Of a stretch of DNA of 22,632 nucleotides, positions 14,533 to 21,477 are shown one piece after another. A model generated the notes under the pieces. It had not been told where the DNA came from. It did not search any database and was given only the letters and a program-made list of their open reading frames with translations. A program made the position numbers and the translations under genes. Position 1 is the first letter of the stretch; each line of letters opens with the position of its first letter. Source of the DNA: an uncultured Collinsella sp. (GTDB taxonomy: Bacteria; Actinomycetota; Coriobacteriia; Coriobacteriales; Coriobacteriaceae); contig UQXA01000037.1 of NCBI GenBank assembly GCA_900544865.1, forward strand, positions 1-22,632. The letters are read 5' to 3'.

Positions 14533-15933
14533 CTAATCAACCACGTGGGTCGTGGCGACCTGTTTGAGCCAGGCCGCCGACTTCTTAAGACGGCGCTTAT
14601 AGCCATCCATCAGATCGACCTCGACAAAGCCATAGCGATTCTTAAAGGCATTGGCCCAAGACCAGTTATCGATGACGGCCCAATAATGGTATCCGCGGCA
14701 CTTGGCGCCCTCGTCGATGGCCTTGGCCACCCACTCCAGGTGCTGACGTACAAAGTCGACGCGGTAGTCATCCTGGATGGTTCCTTCGGCGTCACGGTTC
14801 TTGTATTCGTCCATGATGCCGATGCCGTTCTCGGAAACGAACCACTCAAGATCGGGGTAGTTCTTAGCGCAGTCCATGCCAAAGTCGTAGAGGCCCTGCG
14901 GGTAGATCTCCCAGCCGCGGCTCTCGTTCATAACGGCGTCGGGCCATACGTACTCGTCGGCAAAGTGCGGCAGGCCGTACTGGTCGACCTTGCTCGCCGG
15001 CGCCTGAACACGCGTGGGGTGGTAGTAGTTGCAGCCTAGCCAGTCGACAACACCCTGCTTGAGGATCTCTTGGTCGCCGGCGCGGAACGGGAGTTTAACG
15101 CCGCCCTCGGCCAGGCTGTCGAGCACGTCGGCAGGAAGCTCGCCCTTGGTGATGAGGTCGAGCCACCAGCGGTTGTTGATGCCGCTGGTCATGCGCACGG
15201 CCTCGAGGTCCGCCTCGCTGGGGTTCTCCTTGGTGTAGACCGGGGTAAAGCAGTTGATCATGCCGATCTTGGCATCGGCGCGAATAGCGCCCTCGTCATA
15301 GGCGCGACGATAGTTGGCCACGGCCAGCGCGTGCGCCAGCGAGATGTGATACTGCACGGTGCGGGCGCGGTTGAAGTCGTGGAGCTGCGGGAACCACACG
15401 CCCTCCTGATAGCGCTGCTCGGGCTCGACGATGGGCTCGTTAAAGGTGAACCAGTACTTAATCTCCTGGCCAAACTCGTGGAAGGCGACGTCGGCGTAAT
15501 GTGCGTAAGCCTCGACAACCTCACGGCTCTCCCAGCCGCCACGGTTAAAGAGGTAGGTGGGCATGTCAAAGTGGTACAAGTTGACAAACGGCTCCAAGCC
15601 GGCTTCGCGAGAGGCGCGGAACAACTCGTGATACCACGCGGCACCTTCCTCGTTGAGGTTGCCGTCGGCATCGAGCAGACGGCTCCACTGGATGGAAGTG
15701 CGATAGGTATCCAGACCCAAGTCCTTCAAAATGCGAAGGTCTTCCTGGTACTTGGCCATAAAGTCATTGCCGGCGTAAGAGCCAACGCGGTTGTAAAACG
15801 AACCCAGATCCTGGATGGACCAGGTGTCCCACAGGTTCTCGAGCTTGCCGCCCTGGTTCCACTGACCCTCAGTCTGCGGGCCGGACATAGCAGCGCCAAA
15901 GAAGAAGTCGTTGGGCAGCTGATACTGTGCCAT
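14533..15933 (-). CDS. GH1 6-phospho-beta-glycosidase
   Basis: This cytoplasmic enzyme hydrolyses beta-glycoside 6-phosphates delivered by the PTS. The 466-residue GH1 barrel has the acid/base Glu166 in FTFNEPIVEP and the nucleophile Glu368 in FVSENGIGIMDEY; the N-terminal FFFGAAMSGPQTEG is the family signature. Ser425 in DNWSWANAF replaces the Glu that binds the sugar 6-OH in ordinary beta-glucosidases, as in LacG-type phospho-glycosidases, and Tyr434 of the phosphate site is kept. The phosphate-site Lys is shifted: Asn432 stands at its place with Lys431 adjacent. The start is the ATG at 15931-15933 with GAGGAC 5-6 bases upstream, not the preceding TTG. It is the first gene of the PTS operon, divergent from gntR, with a long leader that holds a REP-like hairpin. 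Confidence 0.94.
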   Translation of the reverse strand: MAQYQLPNDFFFGAAMSGPQTEGQWNQGGKLENLWDTWSIQDLGSFYNRVGSYAGNDFMAKYQEDLRILKDLGLDTYRTSIQWSRLLDADGNLNEEGAAWYHELFRASREAGLEPFVNLYHFDMPTYLFNRGGWESREVVEAYAHYADVAFHEFGQEIKYWFTFNEPIVEPEQRYQEGVWFPQLHDFNRARTVQYHISLAHALAVANYRRAYDEGAIRADAKIGMINCFTPVYTKENPSEADLEAVRMTSGINNRWWLDLITKGELPADVLDSLAEGGVKLPFRAGDQEILKQGVVDWLGCNYYHPTRVQAPASKVDQYGLPHFADEYVWPDAVMNESRGWEIYPQGLYDFGMDCAKNYPDLEWFVSENGIGIMDEYKNRDAEGTIQDDYRVDFVRQHLEWVAKAIDEGAKCRGYHYWAVIDNWSWANAFKNRYGFVEVDLMDGYKRRLKKSAAWLKQVATTHVVD

Positions 15934-15963
15934 CAAAGTCCTCGCTTTCGTGTTCTAGAGCTT

Positions 15964-16061
15964 CCGGTTGGAGACGGGTTTGCTTTGGCAGGTTATCCGG
16001 CGCGGGCGCGCACCGGCCATACCGATATCCAACCCGCCAAAACAAAACCGTCCCCAAACGG
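15964..16061. repeat. Large REP-like inverted repeat in the bgl leader
   Basis: Arms 15968-15994 and 16031-16057 pair over 27 bases with four mismatches, and ccg/cgg pair just outside. Each arm carries GGGAC/GGAGAC-type cores and matches 12089-12113 at 21 of 25 positions. The spacer (15995-16030) is GC-rich and partly self-complementary. If the promoter at 16101-16128 is right, the whole hairpin lies in the 5' untranslated leader of the GH1 gene, about 30 bases before its start. Confidence 0.75.
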
Positions 16062-16100
16062 TCGATCCTGTTGTGCGGAAGGATTCCGTTCGTTGCTTAA

Positions 16101-16128
16101 ACTATAGCGCTCTAATTTTAAAAGTAAA
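16101..16128 (-). promoter_or_regulatory. Promoter for the bgl/PTS operon
   Basis: On the minus strand: -35 TTTACT (16128-16123), 16-base spacer, -10 TATAGT (16106-16101). It points at the GH1 gene and would give a leader of about 160 bases. Confidence 0.65.
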
Positions 16129-16212
16129 GCGTCTTTTTCTTTTTTCTTTCTCGAACTTCTTAGATAAAAGTAATATGGATGCCCTGTTGAGGGTTATACT
16201 TACTTTTTGTAT
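16119..16212. promoter_or_regulatory. Candidate operator motifs in the bgl/gntR divergent region
   Basis: The 9-mer taaaagtaa occurs at 16119-16127 (overlapping the bgl -35) and at 16165-16173. Its inverted form ttacttttt, with one mismatch, occurs at 16200-16208 inside the gntR promoter spacer, framed by atac/gtat at 16196-16212. Placement over both promoters is what one expects of an autoregulated GntR/HutC repressor. Binding is inferred, not shown. Confidence 0.45.
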
Positions 16213-16215
16213 TCA
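16187..16215 (+). promoter_or_regulatory. Promoter for gntR
   Basis: -35 TTGAGG (16187-16192), 17-base spacer, -10 TATTCA (16210-16215), with the gntR ATG at 16238. The leader would be about 15 bases and contains the AAAGGAGG ribosome site. Confidence 0.65.
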
Positions 16216-16237
16216 TATATGTCGGAAAGGAGGTTCC

Positions 16238-16957
16238 ATGATTCCCAAATACGAGGCGATAGCTGCAGATATTCGTCGAAGTATCGAGGATGGCGCTCTT
16301 AAACCGGGCGACAAGCTTCCCACCGTCGTTGAGTTCTGTGAGCTCTATAGCGTTTCCAAAATCACCGTCAAACGAGCTATCGAGCAAATCACCGAGGAAG
16401 GTCTTATTACCAGCCGGCGCGGATCGGGCACCTACGTTAAGGACACGGCGGGACTTCCCGGCCAGGCGTTTTTCCAGGGCAAAAACGACCGTGCCCAGGG
16501 CTTTTCGTATGAGCACCGCGGGGAAAAGGTGACCTCGGTGGTCTACGATTTCTCGATTGTTAATCCACCAGCGGACATCGCAGCCCAGCTGGGAATTGCC
16601 GAGGATGACTTTGCCTATCACGTCGTGCGCGTGCGTCAGGCCGATGGGAAGCCCATCGTTATCGAGTACACCTACATGCCCCTCGAGCTGATTCCGGGGC
16701 TGAAAAAGAAGGACCTGTACGGATCGGTCTACCATTTCATCCGCGAGCAATGCGGGCTGAAAATTTCGAGCTTCCACCGTACCATTCGCGCCGTGGCAGC
16801 AACCGAGGAAGAAGCCGAGCGCCTGGACACCAAGCCTGGCTCTCCCCTGCTCGAGCTCACCCAGATTGGCTTTTTGGACAGCGGCGCCGCCTTTGAGTAT
16901 TCGGTCTCGCGCAACGTTGGCGACCGCTTTGAGTTGCACAACGTAACGTTGGCATAG
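16238..16957 (+). CDS. GntR/HutC-family transcriptional regulator of the beta-glucoside locus
   Basis: The 239-residue protein has an N-terminal winged helix-turn-helix (residues 1-70; KYEAIAADIRRSIEDGALKP, then KLPTVVEF, SVSKITVKRAIEQI and the wing RRGSGTYV) and a C-terminal UTRA effector domain (about 90-235; HVVRVRQADGKPIVIEYTYM and the closing strands FEYSVSRNVGDRFEL). HutC-type regulators bind sugar phosphates or similar ligands and usually repress their neighbours. The ATG at 16238 has AAAGGAGG just upstream; the frame is open further upstream but lacks another good start. Being divergent from the GH1/PTS operon, with repeated motifs between them, it most likely represses that operon and itself, with a phospho-beta-glucoside or glucose 6-phosphate as inducer. 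The ligand is inference. Confidence 0.93.
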   Translation: MIPKYEAIAADIRRSIEDGALKPGDKLPTVVEFCELYSVSKITVKRAIEQITEEGLITSRRGSGTYVKDTAGLPGQAFFQGKNDRAQGFSYEHRGEKVTSVVYDFSIVNPPADIAAQLGIAEDDFAYHVVRVRQADGKPIVIEYTYMPLELIPGLKKKDLYGSVYHFIREQCGLKISSFHRTIRAVAATEEEAERLDTKPGSPLLELTQIGFLDSGAAFEYSVSRNVGDRFELHNVTLA

Positions 16958-16971
16958 GTTTTTGCAGTCAT

Positions 16972-17009
16972 GCGGGCGCTCGTTTTGAACAGTTTTACGC
17001 AGCGCCCGC
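16972..17009 (+). promoter_or_regulatory. Hairpin between gntR and manA
   Basis: Perfect 9-bp stem, 16972-16980 (gcgggcgct) with 17001-17009 (agcgcccgc), and a 20-base loop. No U tract follows, so it is a weak terminator at best; it ends 21 bases before the manA start. Confidence 0.45.
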
Positions 17010-17030
17010 GCAACACAATGAGGTATGAAT

Positions 17031-17963
17031 ATGTCCGATTTGATTAAACTGACGCCGATCTTCCACGAGAAGATCTGGGGCGGTCGCCAGCTCGAAACCG
17101 TATTTGGCTACGACATTCCCGATGGCCCCATCGGTGAGTGCTGGGCCATCTCGGCCCACCCCAACGGCGACTGCCAGATTGCGGAGGGCCCGTATGCCGG
17201 CCACACGCTGTCGTGGCTGTGGGCCGAGCATCGCGAGCTCTTTGGCAACTGCGAGGGCAAGGAGTTCCCGCTGCTCATTAAGATTCTGGACGCCAAGGAC
17301 GACCTTTCGATCCAGATTCATCCCAACGACGAGTACGCTGCCGAGCACGAGAACGGTAGCCTGGGCAAAACCGAGTGTTGGTATGTGCTGGACTGCGAGC
17401 CCGACGCCACGATCATCGTCGGCCAGCGTGCCAAGGACCGCGCCGAGGCCGCACAAATGATCGAGGAAGGACGTTGGGACGACATGCTCAACGTGTTGCC
17501 GATTCACAAGGGCGACTTTTTCCAGATTGATTCCGGTACCGTGCACGCCATCAAGACCGGCACGCTCATTTTGGAGACGCAGCAGTCGAGCGACGTGACG
17601 TATCGTCTGTACGACTACGACCGTCCCGGCACTGACGGCAACCTGCGCCCGCTGCACATTGAGCAGAGCCTCGACTGCATCGACTTTGATGCTCAGGCTC
17701 CGACCGACGGCACGGTGACCGCGCCCGAGGTGGACGGCGTGACCGAGCTCGAGTCCAACCCCTGCTACACCGTCGATCGCGTGCGCGTCAACGGCAGCAA
17801 GACCCTCGACCAGCGCTGGCCCTTCATGTGCCTGTCGGTCATCGACGGCGAAGGCACCGTCTGCGGCGACCCCGTCCACAAGGGAAGCCACCTGTTGGCC
17901 CCGAGCACCGTCAGCTCCATCGACCTCGAAGGCAAGATGGAACTGATCATCAGCCACCTGTAG
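17031..17963 (+). CDS. manA: Class I mannose-6-phosphate isomerase
   Basis: The enzyme interconverts mannose 6-phosphate and fructose 6-phosphate and needs zinc. The 310-residue protein is the short, two-cupin bacterial form. Zinc ligands are Gln95 and His97 in LSIQIHPND, Glu115 in GKTECWYVL and His172 in GTVHAIKTGTLI; the N-terminal IFHEKIWGGRQL and the QQSSDVTYRLYDYDR signature also match. Two ATG codons are possible: 17025 lies too close to the AGG, while 17031 has GAGG at a 7-base distance and is preferred. It follows gntR on the same strand with a hairpin between them, so it may be partly cotranscribed, and it feeds phosphosugars into glycolysis beside the beta-glucoside genes. Confidence 0.95.
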   Translation: MSDLIKLTPIFHEKIWGGRQLETVFGYDIPDGPIGECWAISAHPNGDCQIAEGPYAGHTLSWLWAEHRELFGNCEGKEFPLLIKILDAKDDLSIQIHPNDEYAAEHENGSLGKTECWYVLDCEPDATIIVGQRAKDRAEAAQMIEEGRWDDMLNVLPIHKGDFFQIDSGTVHAIKTGTLILETQQSSDVTYRLYDYDRPGTDGNLRPLHIEQSLDCIDFDAQAPTDGTVTAPEVDGVTELESNPCYTVDRVRVNGSKTLDQRWPFMCLSVIDGEGTVCGDPVHKGSHLLAPSTVSSIDLEGKMELIISHL

Positions 17964-17987
17964 GTCGCACCAACAACCCAAACGCAA

Positions 17988-18025
17988 CAAGGGGCTCTCC
18001 CGTCCATGTGCGGGAGAGCCCCTTG
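17988..18025. terminator. Strong hairpin terminator after manA
   Basis: A perfect 15-bp stem, 17988-18002 with 18011-18025 (caaggggctctcccg and complement), has an 8-base loop. The downstream + strand is only mildly T-rich (tatctattta), so it is a strong hairpin with an imperfect tail. It lies 25 bases after the manA stop and could also act on messages reading in from pcrA. Confidence 0.75.
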
Positions 18026-18107
18026 CCATATCTATTTATCAGCCCACCCGGCTCTCCAGATCAAAAAGCGAACGAGCAGAGCGACGTTCGCAAGCACCGT
18101 TACCCAA

Positions 18108-18237
18108 GGACCTGGGCGGGCGTATAGGGCAACATCGATCGCGAGTTCCGCACGCAAAGGAGAGCACTTAATGTGCTCTCCGTCTTGCGCAGGACTGCCC
18201 GAGCAGGCGATGTTGCCCTATACGCCCGCCCAGGTCC
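18108..18237. repeat. 30-bp perfect inverted repeat with nested hairpin, after pcrA
   Basis: Bases 18108-18137 and 18208-18237 are perfect reverse complements over 30 positions. The 70-base spacer holds a perfect 9-bp hairpin (18159-18167 with 18173-18181, loop ttaat), extended by cgcaa/ttgcg (18153-18157 with 18185-18189). The whole 130 bases can fold into one long rod. It begins 7 bases beyond the pcrA stop codon. No open reading frame of note is inside. Confidence 0.9.
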
Positions 18238-18244
18238 GCCAGGA

Positions 18245-21145
18245 TCACGACAGCTTGACGATCGGCGCAAAGCCCTTCATCAGCTTTTTGGTCTGGCCGG
18301 TCTTTTCGAACTGGACCTCGATCATGTCTCCGGCGACCGAGATCACGGTACCCGTGCCAAAGGTCTTGTGGCTCACGGTATCGCCCGCGGCAAAGTCCTG
18401 CGATGCGCTGGCGCGATCGACCTTGCGCTCCACCGTCGGAGACACCTTGGACGACGGCTTTTTGGCTCGCGGCGCACCCGAACCAAAGGTCGAGGCAACA
18501 CGGCCGGCGTCGGGCGAGACCCCACGATGGCGCTCGGTCCCGTAGCTGCTGCCGCCAAAGAAATCGTCAAAGCTCGATCCGCCGCGCGAACCGGAACCGC
18601 CGGTCGAGCGCGTATGCGAACCGAACACCTTGCCGCCATACATATCCGAACCCATGCCCGAGCCAAAGGTGCCGTGACGGTCGCCGCGCTTCTCCCAGCC
18701 CGTGCCCTCAAAACCGGCAGAACCGATACCGCTAAACTCGATATCCTCAAACGGAATCTCATTGAGGAAGCGCGAGCGCGGGTTGGCAGAGGTCGAGCCG
18801 TAGGTGCGACGCGTGGCCGCATAGGTCAGGAATAGGCGCTTACGGGCACGCGTGATGGCGACGTAGGCCAGGCGACGCTCTTCCTCGAGCTTGCCCGGGT
18901 CATCGCTGCCGCCAGAGTCGTGCACGTGCGGGAAGATGCCCTCCTCCATGCCGGCTACGAACACCGCCGGGAACTCCAGGCCCTTGGCGGAGTGGATGGT
19001 CATCATGGTAATGGCATGCGTCTCGCCGGCCAGGGAATCCAAGTCGGAGCGCAGGGCCAGCCACTCCATGAGTGCCGGCAGCGCCTTACAGGTGAGCGGA
19101 CCGTAGGTGCGCTCAATCTCGTCGGCATGCACGGCACCCGCCGGCATCTCCGTCGGCGCGGCATACGCGTTGCCCGCGATGGCGGCGGCCAGGGCGTCCT
19201 GCGGCGAGAGCGCCGGGGCGGCTAGGCTATCGAGCGGATTGGAACCTGCGGCATCGCGCGCGCCGACGAGCGCCTCAAACGAGGATGCCGGGGCAGATGG
19301 CCCCGGTTCGGGCGCAGGCGCGCTCACCACAACGGGCTCGGACTCAGGCTCGGCAGGCACGTCGGCAACGCCGGCTGCGCGCAGCTCTTCCAAGCTCTCG
19401 AGCGTACCCTCGATATCCTCGTGCGTCTCCTCAAATTCGGCGGCGACGCCCAGGAATTCCTGAATGTTCTCGGCGCGGCTCTCGGACTCCATGGTGCCCT
19501 CGGCGCGAAACGCCTGCAGCAAGCCCGTCTTATCGACGATCATCTCGACAACGTCCTTGAGCTCGCCGTCCATGCGGCGGCCCTCGCGCACCAGCGACAC
19601 AAAGCTCGACAGGCCGTTGCGCACCTTGGCACTAAACATGCCCGTCTCGGCGCACGCGATCTCGCAAGCCTGGAAGAACGAGCAACGGTTGTCGCGCGCC
19701 AGCTGCTCGATCTTTTGGATCGAGGTGGAGCCGATGCCGCGGCGCGGCGTGTTGATGACGCGCTTGACGCTCATCTCGTCGGCCGGGTTCACGATCATCT
19801 TAAGGTAGGCCATGACGTCGCGGATCTCGGCACGGTCGAAGAATCGCGTGCCGCCCACGATCTTGTAGGGCACGCCCGCGCGCAGAAACATATCTTCGAG
19901 AATACGCGACTGGGCGTTGGTGCGGTAGAACACGGCGATGTCGTCGTAACTCGTGCCCTTGGCATGCAGCTTTTCGATCTCGCCGGCAATCCAGCGACCC
20001 TCGTCGCGCTCATCGCTTGCCTGGAAGGCCTGGATCTTCTCGCCGTCGCCCTCGGCCGTAAACAGGCGCTTGTCCTTGCGCTGCGAGTTGTGACGTACCA
20101 CGGCGTTGGCGGCGTTCAGGATATGACCCGTAGAGCGGTAGTTCTGCTCCAGCTTGACGGTCTTGCAGTCTTTAAAGTCCTTCTCAAAGTCCAGGATATT
20201 GGTGATGTCGGCGCCACGCCAGCTATAAATGGACTGATCGTCGTCGCCCACGACCATGAGGTTTTGGTACTTGGCGGCCAGCAGGTTGGCGATCTCGTAC
20301 TGGACGTGGTTGGTGTCCTGATACTCGTCGACGCTAATGTAGCGGAAGCGCTCCTGATACTTGTCGAGCACCTCGGGGCGGGTGCGCAGCAGCTCGAGCG
20401 TGCGCACGAGCAGGTCGTCGAAGTCCATCGCGTTGGCGGCGCGCAGGCGGCGCTCCAGCTCCAGGTAGACTTGCGCGGCCTTTTTGTCATTGGGGCTGTC
20501 GGCGGATTTGAGCATGTCCTCGGGGCCGATCATGGCGTTTTTGGCCGAGCTAATCTTGCTGCGGATCATGTTGATGGGGAACTGCTTTTGCTCGATGCCG
20601 AGCGCCTGCATAATGTCGCGCACCATGCGCTTTGAGTCATCGTCATCGTAGATGGTGAACTGACCGGTGTAGCCCAACAGGTCGGCGTCCTCGCGCAGCA
20701 TGCGCACGCACATGGCATGGAAGGTGCACACCCACATGCCACGGGTGCCGCTGGGAATGAGTGCCGCCAGACGCTCGCGCATCTCTGCCGCGGCCTTGTT
20801 GGTAAACGTGATGGCAAGAACCTGCCAAGGTTTAACACCCAGGTCGCCGAGCATATGTGCGATGCGGAAGGTCAAGACGCGGGTCTTGCCCGAGCCGGCG
20901 CCGGCGAGCACCAGCAACGGGCCCTCGGTGGACAGGACAGCCTCGCGCTGGGCGGGATTAAGGCTGTCAATGTCGACGAGCGGCTTGGCGGGCTTGGGCG
21001 CCGGCGCGGGAGCGTCGTAAATGTCGAGCGGGACGAGCTCGGGCTCCGGCGCAGCAGGAGCGGTGTATGCATCGAGCGGCACGGGTTCCGGCGCGGGCGG
21101 CACGGATACCGCGGCGTTCTTTTCCCAGGGCAAGGGCTGGGTCAT
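18245..21145 (-). CDS. pcrA: UvrD/PcrA-type superfamily 1A DNA helicase
   Basis: This ATP-driven 3'-5' helicase acts in nucleotide excision repair, replication restart and removal of RecA or RNA polymerase. From the chosen ATG (21143-21145, GAGGAG upstream) it has 966 residues. A Pro/Ala/Glu-rich N-terminal extension of ~58 residues precedes the Q motif LNPAQREAV; Walker A AGAGSGKT is at 81-88 (Lys87). Walker B is VDEYQDTN near Asp273/Glu274. Motif III is VVGDDDQSIYSWRG, motif V MTIHSAKGLEF and motif VI RLAYVAITRARKRLF. A ~100-residue Ala/Pro/Glu-rich insertion sits at about 585-692, before motif V. The C-terminus has a Gly/Ser-rich linker and a Tudor-like domain (DTVSHKTFGTGTVISV), which binds RNA polymerase in PcrA. 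It is a single gene bounded by long hairpins. Confidence 0.95.
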   Translation of the reverse strand: MTQPLPWEKNAAVSVPPAPEPVPLDAYTAPAAPEPELVPLDIYDAPAPAPKPAKPLVDIDSLNPAQREAVLSTEGPLLVLAGAGSGKTRVLTFRIAHMLGDLGVKPWQVLAITFTNKAAAEMRERLAALIPSGTRGMWVCTFHAMCVRMLREDADLLGYTGQFTIYDDDDSKRMVRDIMQALGIEQKQFPINMIRSKISSAKNAMIGPEDMLKSADSPNDKKAAQVYLELERRLRAANAMDFDDLLVRTLELLRTRPEVLDKYQERFRYISVDEYQDTNHVQYEIANLLAAKYQNLMVVGDDDQSIYSWRGADITNILDFEKDFKDCKTVKLEQNYRSTGHILNAANAVVRHNSQRKDKRLFTAEGDGEKIQAFQASDERDEGRWIAGEIEKLHAKGTSYDDIAVFYRTNAQSRILEDMFLRAGVPYKIVGGTRFFDRAEIRDVMAYLKMIVNPADEMSVKRVINTPRRGIGSTSIQKIEQLARDNRCSFFQACEIACAETGMFSAKVRNGLSSFVSLVREGRRMDGELKDVVEMIVDKTGLLQAFRAEGTMESESRAENIQEFLGVAAEFEETHEDIEGTLESLEELRAAGVADVPAEPESEPVVVSAPAPEPGPSAPASSFEALVGARDAAGSNPLDSLAAPALSPQDALAAAIAGNAYAAPTEMPAGAVHADEIERTYGPLTCKALPALMEWLALRSDLDSLAGETHAITMMTIHSAKGLEFPAVFVAGMEEGIFPHVHDSGGSDDPGKLEEERRLAYVAITRARKRLFLTYAATRRTYGSTSANPRSRFLNEIPFEDIEFSGIGSAGFEGTGWEKRGDRHGTFGSGMGSDMYGGKVFGSHTRSTGGSGSRGGSSFDDFFGGSSYGTERHRGVSPDAGRVASTFGSGAPRAKKPSSKVSPTVERKVDRASASQDFAAGDTVSHKTFGTGTVISVAGDMIEVQFEKTGQTKKLMKGFAPIVKLS

Positions 21146-21206
21146 GGGCGACTCCTCATCTGACGGACGGCGCGCCTGCGGGCGGCGCCATAGTTTGAGC
21201 CGTACC

Positions 21207-21212
21207 AGTATA
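21207..21212 (-). promoter_or_regulatory. Possible -10 element upstream of pcrA
   Basis: The minus strand reads TATACT 61 bases before the pcrA ATG. A weak TTGCGT lies upstream with a 19-base spacer, so the promoter call is tentative. Confidence 0.35.
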
Positions 21213-21292
21213 CCGAGCCGCGCGGACACCGACGCAAATCACACCACGACTCCGTGCGTCACCGTCAGGCCGCCCCAGCGAATTTGGCGCAA

Positions 21293-21316
21293 TGGGGTCA
21301 GGTTGGTCTGCACCAA
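21293..21316. repeat. Single arm of the REP-like family upstream of pcrA
   Basis: This 24-base stretch (tggggtcaggttggtctgca, then ccaa) matches the complement of 11034-11057 at 20 positions. Only a small 5-bp hairpin (ttggt/accaa) forms locally, so it may be a decayed copy. Confidence 0.5.
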
Positions 21317-21367
21317 TCAATTGACAATCACGAAACCGCCGATGTCATGGCAGCAGCAGCGAGCGGT

Positions 21368-21457
21368 GGCCAGGGCGAACAACTTGTCATTCAAAGGGGG
21401 CGGCATAGACCTTCTGGTCATGCCGCCCCCTTTGAATGACAAGTTGTCGCCCCGGCC
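21368..21457. repeat. 90-nt near-perfect hairpin between uppP and pcrA
   Basis: The core arms 21379-21406 and 21420-21447 are perfectly complementary over 28 bases. Inside, gacc/ggtc (21408-21411 with 21416-21419) closes a ttct loop after one bulged A. Outside, five more pairs follow a bulged A (21373-21377 with 21448-21452), then one mismatch and four more pairs (21368-21371 with 21454-21457). That is 41 pairs in all. No U tract follows in either direction. It lies 20 bases after the uppP stop. Confidence 0.9.
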
Positions 21458-21477
21458 GCCGCGCAGCGTCGACCAAG

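Noticed and set aside
18138..18207. Invertible promoter between the inverted repeats
   Set aside because: No good -35/-10 pair in the spacer and both flanking genes converge on it, so there is no gene for it to switch; no recombinase gene in the window.
18108..18237. Retron msr-msd RNA
   Set aside because: The long inverted repeat and nested hairpin recall such RNAs, but there is no reverse transcriptase gene nearby.
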